From NCBI GenBank assembly GCA_029990175.1, contig JARKIP010000204.1:124001-188000 (forward strand): a stretch of 64,000 nt of DNA. The letters are read 5' to 3'. The translations under genes were made by a program, and so were the position numbers. A model generated the notes under the pieces. The model had not been told where the DNA came from. It saw only the letters and a program-made list of their open reading frames with translations, and ran no database searches. This document shows, piece by piece, positions 54,266-64,000 of the stretch; the first letter of the stretch is position 1, and every line of letters starts with the position of its first letter. The stretch is from Petunia secreta. Taxonomy: Eukaryota; Streptophyta; Magnoliopsida; Solanales; Solanaceae.

Positions 54266-55299
54266 CTCCACAAAAACATGTTGTACATGATTATGGAGGC
54301 CACGAGCAAGAGATGTGTCTGTTTAAACTATAGTAGCGATGTTTTTTTTACCTTTAGACTGCCTAGTGGTATCATGCACAATTTTATGTAATATGTGGTG
54401 AACAGGTTTATTTAATAATTTTATGTACAGGCTTATGCAAATGCCATGTTTTTGCAGTGATATGTTTAGCATGTATATAGTTTATTTTCTTAGCATATCT
54501 CATTTTTTAAGATGTGGGAAAACTTTAACTTCAAAAATATGGATTGAAGTTATATGTGAAAAGTATAAATCAAAGCATTGCTTAAAGTCTAAATTTAGTA
54601 CTTATATGTTTGAACTTAGTGAATTTAGTAAGAAAATACCTTTGTCTAACAACACATATAAAGTGCAACATCAGTCTTTATGGGTTGAAGTTTTTATATT
54701 CTAAGTGTGAGTTTCTGTCCATACGGATTGAAGTTATATAAAAAAGTCTCAATTTTTTTAAGAGAATGAAGTGTATTAGTAAATGAGTGCTTAAGTTCAG
54801 TCATAAAGGTTCAGAGTTATCTTCTAAAAGTATGAAGTTGTTTAGCAAAACAAAAAGGGTGAATGATGTTTGGATTTGTTAGTGAATCGTTAATTACAAT
54901 GTGTAATACTAGCCAAAGGGTTTAAAGTTACATCCAAAAGGTATGAGCTTCAATCCTTTGGGACTGAACTCAGCCACGTGATTAAAGTGTAACTTCAGCC
55001 CACAATGATTGAATTACACAATTAAAAGTATGAATTTCAACATAAAGGAGTGTGAAAGTATAAAAACAACTAGTTTAAATCAATATAAGTATCAAACTTA
55101 TTAAAAAATCAGTTAAACAACATCAAAAACCATTCAAACAAATGATAATTAACTACTATCAAGTTTGATTTCATCTCTTGAATGTTGATAAGAAACTACA
55201 AGAAGTTGAATCTTTATGTATTTCTGCACCACCATCCACAATCAAGTAGTACCATGCAACAAAAAGAAGTTAAAAAATTAAATTACTAGGAGGGAAATA
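54266..55299. other. Spacer between the convergent genes of MULE 2, no gene seen
   Basis: Contains motif variants (CCATACGGATTGAAGTT near 54720, TTTGGGACTGAACTCAG near 54957). No counterpart of the zf-GRF or small genes of MULE 1 was recognised. Confidence 0.6.
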
Positions 55300-56820
55300 T
55301 TTAATAAAAAAGTATATAGATAACGATAGAAGTAGTACCTATATATCCTTGAGTAGGATCAGAGTACTGAGGTATATGTACATGAAGTTTTATTGTGTCA
55401 TCTTCTCTTGCATCGACCACATTTGGTTGATTTGACTCGTTAGATTCAACAATCAAGATATATCTATTCTTTTTCCTTCTTCCTTGTTGTATTTTGATGT
55501 TGGGAGTTTTAATCCTTTGGTTTTTCACAATGTTTGGTACATTCCAAGAACTCTTGTGTCCCACCATATTCACTTCGCCTTGATATGTGTTTAACCATTG
55601 TCTCATGAATACCATTTCGAGAAGAACATAGATTTGAACAGGCGTCTTCTCAGAATACATCCACTTGCAAGTATGCATGGTAGTTCATCAGTCTGGAATT
55701 CAAGACAGTCACATGTCCTATTTTTAAGTCCACATCGAAGCTTGTTCCTTCATGTTGCACATTGAATGTTATAGTATTGGTTGGAAAGACCTTTTTGAAA
55801 TCAAATTGATAAGTTTTAAAAAGTCGGCACATTGTATTGAAATTATTACAAATATGTTATTAATAACTCAGAGCAAGAGTTCTTGCGTTCTGTCCAACTG
55901 GATTGAACATTCACTCCTTTTGGTGAATGAGCAACTAATAATCCGGAGGGGAGAAGAATTCTTAAATTCAATCTACTTGGATTGAGCTTTTAGCCTTCTT
56001 GTTCTATATGTTCAGACACAAATCTGCTATTAGAATTCCAGAAGAAGAATTCCTTAGTTCAGTCCACTTGGACTCAACTTTAGTCATTTTGTTGTGAAGG
56101 CCAGCTGTATACTTACATTTATTGTGAAGGCCAGTTGAATCTTGTTATTTATTTCATTATCTGTCCACCTTAATAAGTTGTTAAAAGTCTCTTGAACAGC
56201 AGTTCTCGATTCAAAAAACCACTTTTCTTTTTAAGTATGATAAAATCCAAAAGGCTAAAAATGGGCAACTCTTTTGCTTCAAGTAAAACATAATTCATTG
56301 ACTCCACTATATTTGTTGTAAGCATATCATATCGTCGCGTTGGTGAGTATGATATAGCCCATCTTTCAGGTGGTTCTTCCATGATGTAGTTGAATGTGTT
56401 TCTATTTATTACTCTACTTGCGACATGAAGCATTGAAAGTTTTCACGCTTATAAGCTCTTGCAGCAGTTTGAAATAGACTTATCACAGTGGTTCTCACAT
56501 TCCTTTGGTTTAGATTCTTTTTAAATGGTAGATGCATATACCAGGGTGGCTATCAGAATAGATATGTGCAATACCATATGCAATTAATTTATTTCTGTCT
56601 GACAAAAACACCACATTAGCATGACTACCAATTGCCTTTGTAGCTCGCTGAAAAACCAAGTATGTGCCTCATTATTTTCAGAGTCTACAATTTCATAAGC
56701 TAAGGGAATAGTTGATTGTTTGCATCCTTTACTGTAGTAATAATAAGAACACCTTGATATTTTGCTTTTAGAAATGTTGCATCTACTGCTATCACCGGTC
56801 GACAATACTTTCAACCATCA
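55300..56820 (-). pseudogene. MULE 2 transposase C-terminal half, decayed
   Basis: On the minus strand from 56820 the frames give VIAVDATFLKAKYQGVLII (first catalytic D), NNQLFPLAYEIVDSENNEAH, SHANVVFLSDRNKLIA (second D) and YSDSHPGICIYHLK. Then EPPERWAISYSPTRRYDM and NIVESMNYVLLEAKELPIF (56400-56250), a SWIM finger in another frame TCDCLEFQTDELPC (about 55715-55670), and a basic tail NIVKNQRIKTPN near 55520. Several frameshifts. The N-terminal domains present in MULE 1 are not visible upstream. The CCHC knuckle is lost or reduced (GHKSSWNVP). Confidence 0.85.
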
Positions 56821-56829
56821 ATTGATGGC

Positions 56830-57975
56830 TTGAACGCGAAATAAAAATTACTTAATTTGAAATGAATTTCTCTGAAATTAAGTCCTAATTGACTGAATTT
56901 ACTTCAAATTCAATCCTAATGTGCTGAACTTTCAGTCAACCATATGCGATAACTAATAGCGCACGGCCTGAGGTTTCCTTTTCACTTTATATTTCAATTT
57001 TCAGGCCTTAAGCATTGATATTTTAGACGTCGAGCTATGAATTTCACTGAAATTCAGTCTTAATCGACAAAATTTTGCTTAGGTTATTTCACTTTTCATG
57101 CCTTATGCACTGAGGTCCAGATGTCGAGGTATGATGTTCAGTCCTAATGTGCTGAACTTTCAGTCAACCATATGAATTTACTTCAAATTTTGTGCTAATA
57201 TGCTGAACTTTCATCCAACAATATGCGATTACTAATCACACAAGGTCTGAGATTGATTTTCATTTTATATTTCAATTTTCAGGACTTAAGCAGTGATCTT
57301 CAATTATGAGATATTAAAATTACTAAAATTGAAATGAATTCCTTGAAATTTAGTTCTGATGGATTGAATTTACTTCAAATTCAGTCCTAATGTGCAACAA
57401 AACCATATACAGTTAACTTCTCACCTCAAATCATGCTCAACCTTCACGCAACCATGTGCGACATTTAATCGCCAAGGGTTCAGATTGCCTTTTCACTTTA
57501 TATATCAATTTTCAGGCCTTAAGCACTGAAGTTTCAGATGTCAAGGTATGAATTTCGCTGAAATTCAGTCCTAATCGACTTAATTTACTTCAACAGTCTT
57601 AATGTGATGAACTTTAGATCAACCATATGTGATAACTAATCGCGCAAGGCCCGAGGTTATTTCAATTTTCATTCCTTAAGCATTGAAGTTTCAGATGTCG
57701 AGGAATGAATTTCACTGAAATACAGTCCTAATCGGCTTAATTTTACTTCAAATTTTGTCCTAATGTGCTGAAATTTTAGTCAACCATATGCGGTAACTAA
57801 TCGCTCAAGGCCCAAGGTTGCTTTTCACTTTTTATTATAATTTTCAGGCCTTAAGCACTAAAGTTCAGACGTCGTCTCATCGAGGTATCAAAATTACTAA
57901 AATTAAAATGAATTTCTCTGAAATTCAGTTCCGATCGAGTAAATTTACTTCAAATTCAGTCCTAATGTGGCATAA
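56830..57975. repeat. Imperfect tandem repeats at the transposase end of MULE 2
   Basis: Recurring stretches: CAACCATATGCGATAACTAA (56937; variants near 57217, 57448, 57618 and 57780), CAGTCCTAATGTGCTGAAC, TTTTCAGGCCTTAAGCA and ATGAATTTCACTGAAATTC. Spacing is roughly 150-240 bp, five to seven copies. CAGTCCTAA/CTGAAC look like split motif halves. Confidence 0.8.
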
Positions 57976-58125
57976 TGTGAAATTTAACTCAAATTTCTCA
58001 TAATAATTGAATTTATGTTTTTCAAAAATTTTACATTGCCAGATTTGTTACAAGTAATTCAAAATTTATTGAATTTATAATCTAATTTGTTCCGAAGATA
58101 TTAGATCAAAATGGGAACGAAGATA

Positions 58126-58145
58126 TATAGATATATATATATAGA

Positions 58146-58178
<33 letters not shown>
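58126..58178. repeat. (AT)n microsatellite
   Basis: AT dinucleotide run interrupted by GAAGAT. Confidence 0.9.
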
Positions 58179-58400
58179 GTTTATATGTAAGTTGATATTG
58201 TTGAATATAATTAGTTTTCAAGGGACTACTTACAAGTTTAGCTGTAGTAGTTGAATTTTTTGCAGAGTACCTTTCGATGGAACAGTTGAGAAAGATGAAG
58301 AAGAGAGACGAAGCTTGTGAGTTGTTGAGGCTTATATAATGTAGTTAGAGATAATTTAGTCTTTTCAAAATTTTTGGGTGGAATGGAAAGTGGCCATTAA

Positions 58401-61400
58401 CTAAATATTTTGTTATTTGTGGCTTGTGCCCAAATAGCATGTGCATAATGGGTTGTTTGTGCATTTACCATAAGACTAGTCTAACGGGTGGAAGAACCCA
58501 TTTAATATAATAATTCATAAACATTTCTCTTTTTAACTAATGAAGGACAAATGACATAAAATAACAATGGGGGTAGGGGGCATTTCTATCCCTTCCCAAC
58601 CTTGACAATTTGAAGTAACCCGTTTTAGTTTATGTGAATTTATTAGATTAAGCATGAAGTTTAAGAAAGAAATGAGAATTTTTAGAATTTGTGGTACTAC
58701 ATGAACCATAACATGTGTGTATACAACTCTTTCGAAACTTGTGTTCTTCAACATATTGTAATATTTGTGTGCCTATAAAAACTTCTCAATAAAGGTAAAT
58801 TAAAATTTGATGTTAAATTATCTTCAATTTTGGAAAAGGTCCTTTTCTTTTAAAGGGCTAAAAACTAAATAAGTTTACATAAACAAAAAATGGAGTAAGT
58901 ACTTTACATGACCCAGATTTCAAACTAGGTCGTACGGACACCCAACTACCTCTCTAGACCTGTCAGGAAAACCCTATCGACTAAATCTATTCAAATGGTA
59001 TAAAATCTATTTGGAAACAAAGTAAAATTTACGTAAAAGGAAATATCATAGCCCAAAGAAATATAATATATGCAAGATATGCATACATATGAGCTGTCTG
59101 AAGAAGTACAACTAACTACCCAGGTGAGGTTTAGAGATTTCCAGATCATACATCTAAGAAGGCAAAAAAGAAAAATGTATATAAATTTCCCGACGAGGAC
59201 AAAATGATATACAACTTTGAAACCATGAGTCGCCTTAACGAACAAGCTAGTTCACCACAGACATCTGAGAACTTCTTGGCTCCTTAGTCGCGCCGCTGGT
59301 TGAGTCCTGGAGTGGTATCTGCCCAACGAAAAGACAACACAAGAGCGTACATGGAGTGGGTCATAAGGACCCAGTAACTGAGGAACAACTAGCAGCCTTA
59401 ATGGATAGGTATGCTATCCAGGAGAAATTAGAATCACAACTGCCAGTCAACTAAGTCAATCACAAATAAACAATACAACAAATCCATATAGTTCACAAAA
59501 TACACATAAAGGTGTGAAATGAATGTATCATGATGCAATGGGGTCACATATGCCCAAAACCTATCTCCGGTGTGGGACTCTCATCGTCTAACAGGAGATA
59601 TATGTAATTATAACCTTTCACTGATGCAGAACTCTCATAGACTGTCGGAAGTACATATCAAGCCCAAAACTGGAGTACATTACCTCTATGCTCAATGCAA
59701 TAGCAATAACTAGTCATAACATGTGAAATGCAATGCAAACATGAAGTTTAGGCATAGAAAGTACGCCTATCGGCAGCTACACGTGGTAGAATATCAACAA
59801 GGCCAAAGACCATCAAAGAAATGGATACTATCACTTACCTTAGGTCCTGGGTTAGATTAGCTACTGAACAACTTCATTTCTTGCCTGATGTCCCTCAAAA
59901 TAATCCTTTTTTAAGCCAAAAAATTATATTCGCACTTATAAGTGCCCAAAAAATGAATATCTAACCGTTATACGAAGAAGAAATTTTTTTACCAAAATAC
60001 CTATGAGCCGGGCTTAGCTGGAAGCTTATAAATTATATATTTTTGGACTCCTCATAATCCCACAAGTCCAATGGTATCATTGATTTTCATATTCGAATTC
60101 AATTTCATCATATTTCCTAATTTCATAAATTTTAGGGTCATAACTAAAATTTTTAATTAAATTTCAAGAAATTCTAGCTAAGAATTATGAATTATCGAAT
60201 TGGAAGATTATAGGATGTTACCTGATGGTATTGGAATGAATTTATACTTCAATTTCACTTTAGAATTGGTTGGAATTGCTTTGGACCGATTTTTGGAACA
60301 AATAACCGACTAACCCCTTTATATTCTGTGAAAAAATAGCTACAGTGCAGATTTGTTTTTGCACCAGCAATTGCTTGTCTGCAATACGGGTCCAAACAGG
60401 ACCCTAAAAAGCTTAGAGTGATCCCAAATTTTATACACAAGTCATGTAATACTTGTTTGACATACTCGCAAAGACGGAACTCGAATCGAATCTCCAAAAC
60501 TCAAGATACGACTCCCATGGAAAGAGGTCGATTTCTTAACTTTTGGAATTTTAGAAAAATTGTCCGAACGACCTCGGAATTCACTTTCAAAAGTTGCTAT
60601 AGGTAAAAAATGACCATACAAAACACAATTTTTGTATTTCAAATCGGAGTTTATTTACTGAAATTGAGCTAAAAACCCCCTTTTTAGCTATACCGACAAC
60701 TGAAATGGACACCTTCTGTAAAATCATACCAAATAAGGTACGAATCAGCTCAAATTTTACAGACAGGTCCTAATGGGCCTTACGAAGCTTTTAATACTAT
60801 CAGCATGCTAACCGGAGTCCTAACTCCCGAGTCGTTTCAATACTTAACTTGTGTTTAACTAGTCATTTTAGTACATGTAGATTTTAGGGAGTATTTGACT
60901 CCATTTTGAAAAATTGGAAGTGTCACATAGTAAATCATCTGTGAATTATGCGTTTATCAGAAAAATATTTACAAATTGTGGAAGTAAAGTAATAGTACTA
61001 TGATTTAAGCCTATAAACAAAAAGGAAGAGAGGATATACAATGAACATGCTTGTTAGTCATCAACTTTGCTAGCTTTAGATATAATCCATAGATTTATAT
61101 AATAGCACTATCATTTCTTTTTTGTATCCTCTTTATTTTGTCCTCAACATTATTTTGACCATAATTAATTTTTTTCTATTATGCATCACTTAAATTGTTG
61201 TCGCCTGCGTAGTTGGGAAGGTTGCACAATAACATATTAGGCCTTTAATTACACTTAAAAATTGTGATCCAAACTTTTAGAAAACGTGGCACATTTGATT
61301 AAAAGTTACATTATTAGATTTAAGGCAATACGTTCTTGGTGGCGTCTAAACAAGAGTTTATTTTTCCCAAATGCATTACTTTTCATGAGTAGACTGATAC

Positions 61401-61848
61401 GATTTGTAGAGGAGCGGTCTTTTCATTGACCAGTAACGTACTTGTATATACCCTTCATGATAATGGTTCTCAAATCCAACTGCAACATTTCTGAAGCATG
61501 GCAATGATTACCTTCGTGACCATGATTTTTAGGCATGACTCCTATGGCAACTCTTCTAAAGTGTGGTCATTGTTACTAGATTCTCAAGCATATATATCTA
61601 AAACTTAAGCAAGAGTTGCAGTCATTTTTTATGAAAATAAAATTTATTTAGGTTAGGTATGTTAAATTAAATTCTATTTTATACTATTGATATAATTCAA
61701 CATGTTATAACATATTGTTTGTTATTGTTTGTTTTATCCTTTATGATTACTAGATGATGGAACTAATTTGATAATGTATATATTATAAACTGTAAATATA
61801 CATAACTTAATTGTACTTTATCATAATATAATTTTATAATAGATTGTG
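58401..61848. other. Repeat-like noncoding region, no gene seen
   Basis: The stretch 58870-60850 reads like LTR or untranslated retroelement DNA (for example GGTATCTGCCCAACGAAAAG and AACCGGAGTCCTAACTCC), but no coding domain or paired ends could be found. 60850-61848 is plain AT-rich sequence. Confidence 0.45.
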
Positions 61849-62598
61849 TTGTTGGGAAGAAATAAACAGTACCAATATTGCACGGTAAGGGAATAGCGGA
61901 AAAAATATCCAACTCTAAAAATTTTTCACACTATTTGAACCAAGAGAAGACAATAAACACTAGCAAATGAAAATAGAGGCAACAACTATACCGCATACAT
62001 AAACGAATAGCAAGGCAAAATAATCAACACACGAGACATCAAATTTTACGTGAAGAAAATTCCTTCAACGTGAAGAGAAAAACCACAGGACCTCAGTCCA
62101 CAGAAACTCCACTAATCAATCAACAAGATTTATAAATATTTTTTAAATTGCTTTAAAACAATAACTAAATATGGAGCAGCAATACAAACAAGATAGCACA
62201 AAAAAAAAATTAGAGGAGAAAAGGAATGAACTCACCAAAATGCAGCTACTGTTATGAGCCAAAATCTGGGGCTTCAAAACTCCTAATCGACCTTCGTCAG
62301 TTCCCAATCAAAGATTAAGACTAGAGAAACAAGCTGTGCAAAGATTAACTCAATCGGACAACGAAGCGAGAATCGTGTTTTAAAGCTGACTGCTCTGTGC
62401 TATTTTGTGTAGAAAAATCTATAATTTTTCTCTCACTTCTTCTCTCTATTTGGTATCTTTGATTCACTCTTGTGTTTTTCAAAATGAGACCAAAGTTGGT
62501 CTTTTATATATGTGATAAATAATGAGCTTATGACATAAGTGATCTGGTCCAAAAGTGGATTTTTGTATCCGCATAGGAAGGAAAAATGGTCTAAAACC
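61849..62598 (-). repeat. Probable LTR of a minus-strand copia element
   Basis: Lies directly downstream (minus sense) of the copia coding end and purine-rich GGGAGGGGAGAA. Its far end is TGTTGGGAAG on the plus strand. On the minus strand it has an ATATATAAAAG TATA box near 62500-62511. Borders are approximate; the partner LTR is outside the window. Confidence 0.5.
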
Positions 62599-64000
62599 CT
62601 AATAATTCTCCCCTCCCGACCATGTGGAGGAGACCGCTATCCTGATGATCAAGAAACACTCTTCAAACTTGCCTCTTGGCAAAGATTTAGTTGGTATGTC
62701 GAAATCATTGTTATTGTTGTATATCTTCTCAAATGAAAGCAACTTAACATCCAACACATCTCGAATGCAATGGTATCTCATATCAATATGCTTTGACCTA
62801 TCATGAAATGTAGAATTATTGCAAAGAAAAATAGCGCTTTGAATTTTGCTATAAAGCACATATTTTTTCTAAGCAAAACCAAGTTTCGTAAAAAATTACT
62901 TCATCCAAAGTAAATCTTCACAACCTTCAATGGAAACAATAAGCCCAGCTACTGTACTAGATAGAGTAACACATTTTTGCTAATGGTGTACTGACAGCCT
63001 TAGCTTTATCTACACTGAATCTGCGAAGTACCTTATGAATGTACCTCACCACAACTTCTTGGCCTTTCTGTGACGAACAATCTGGATGCCAAGAATCCGC
63101 TTTGCTAGTCCTAAATCTATCATGGCAAAACACTTATTCAACACTTACTTCAACTTCCGAATCCTGCAAGCATTATGACTAACAACAAGCATGTCATCAA
63201 CATGAAGCAATAAAATAATAAAGCCATATTCAGAGAATCTTTGCACAAAAACAGAACCATCTGAAGAAGTCTTATTGAAACCCTGGTGCTACATAAAATA
63301 GCCAAACTTCCTATATCATTGCCTCGAAGCTTGTTTCTAGTCATACAAACACTTCTTCAATTTGCAAACATAATTCATTTTTCCTTGACTTCAAAGCCTT
63401 CAGGTTGCTCCAATATAAATTTCTTCATGTAAATCACCATGGAGAAAAAAAATTTCACATCTTTGCTCAACCTCTAAGTCTAAACTTCCAGCTAAGCCTA
63501 GAATAACATGAACAAATGACATCTTCATAACTGGAGAAAAGATCTCACCAAAATTAACTCCATTTTTCTGGTTAAAGCCATTGACAACTAATCGATCCTT
63601 GCAACATAGAACTGGGTTACCATCTTCATGTAAAAAAACACATGTGTTTCAAAGCTTTTAAGTCATTAGGAAGTTTAACCAAATTAAATATGATTATTAT
63701 GCAACGATTTCATCTCATCTTGCATATCACCAAACTACTCTTCTTTTTCTTCAATGTCTATGGTCTCTTCAAAATTTCAGGTTCTCCCCCATTAGTGAGA
63801 GTACCCACTCGTTGGTTGGATACTGAGATAAAGGTATTCTCACTCTAGTAGTTCTTCTAAATGAACATTCGGAGCATCAACAACGATTGATTGTTGGCCA
63901 ACAACATATCATGAACTGAAGCATCAACAATGTCATTCTGAATATGATCATCATCTTCATTATCGATTTAAATATTTTTTATTTCAAAAAAATTCATTAG
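62599..64000 (-). pseudogene. copia pol (RT-RNase H) remnant, running off the window
   Basis: Read from 64000 leftward: NLVKLPNDLKALKH and GVNFGEIFSPV-type segments (63690-63540), FLHGDLHEEIYI (63450-63415), KLKKCLYD (63370), GSVFVQRFSEYGFIILLLHVDDMLVV (63265-63180; the RT box has HVDD instead of YVDD), AGLIVSIEGCEDLLWMK (62950-62900) and YSKIQSAIFLCNNSTFHDRSK, then IDMRYHCIRDVLDVK and AVSSTWSGGEN to the stop at 62599. Many stops and frameshifts. This is a Tnt1/Tto1-like lineage, different from the copia element at 16904-21600. Confidence 0.85.

Larger units (their letters stand above)
49800..58400 (-). mobile_element. MULE 2: second KI/VANDAL-like MULE, inverted and decayed
   Basis: DUF1985-Ulp1 remains on the plus strand (about 50340-54265) converge with transposase remains on the minus strand (about 56820-55300), the same arrangement as MULE 1 but flipped. 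Noncoding parts carry GAAGTTCARTCC half-sites and their complements instead of the MULE 1 motif. The N-terminal half of the transposase is absent, and 56830-57970 is occupied by imperfect tandem repeats. Borders are estimates from the motif distribution and from TE-end-like sequence near 58350-58500. Confidence 0.7.

Overview
The window is nuclear DNA of a flowering plant, most likely a member of the Solanaceae. The reasons are spliceosomal introns, high A+T, plant transposon families throughout, a tRNA-derived SINE of the type common in Solanaceae, and a plant GID8 homologue. Only two host genes are visible, both near the left end: the last three exons of a GID8-like CTLH/CRA-domain gene (1319-2732, + strand) and a small conserved plant protein of unknown role (3938-4231, - strand). 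From about 5.5 kb onward the window is transposon-dominated.

Layout. 1-5.5 kb: host genes, with SINE insertions in GID8 introns. 5573-5854: Stowaway-like MITE. 6686-16762: two Helitrons head to tail, with three tandem ~750-790 bp units at 10612-12914 and a probable captured exon of a lipid-binding (SMP/C2) gene. 16904-21600: nearly complete Ty1/copia element with identical-length LTRs and three coding lesions. 21601-36300: large Mutator-like element (MULE 1) of the type that carries a DUF1985/Ulp1 protease gene. 36.3-40.2 kb: MITE and nested fold-back repeats. 40.5-45.7 kb: internally deleted Ty3/gypsy element. 46-48.4 kb: small non-autonomous repeats and a hairpin. 49.35-49.74 kb: RPL4 processed pseudogene. 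49.8-58.4 kb: second, more decayed MULE (MULE 2) with the same gene pair in inverted orientation. 58.4-61.8 kb: no coding content seen. 61.85-64 kb: minus-strand copia remnant running off the window.

The most interesting content is the pair of MULEs. In each, a MULE transposase and a DUF1985-Ulp1 gene point toward each other, and the noncoding DNA, including the transposase intron in MULE 1, is seeded with an element-specific short palindromic motif: ATGTTC-S-GAACAT in MULE 1 and GAAGTTCARTCC half-sites in MULE 2. MULE 1 also has a 51-bp tandem array with higher-order repeats, an apparently intact spliced zf-GRF/membrane-anchor gene, and three small plus-strand genes (one with a premature stop) whose promoters share AACGGYYA (MSA-like, MYB3R-type) elements. 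I propose that the motif/gene pairing is a self-recognition system, comparable to the VANC/VANDAL anti-silencing system or to subterminal transposase-binding repeats. This is inference from layout and motif density; no binding is shown.
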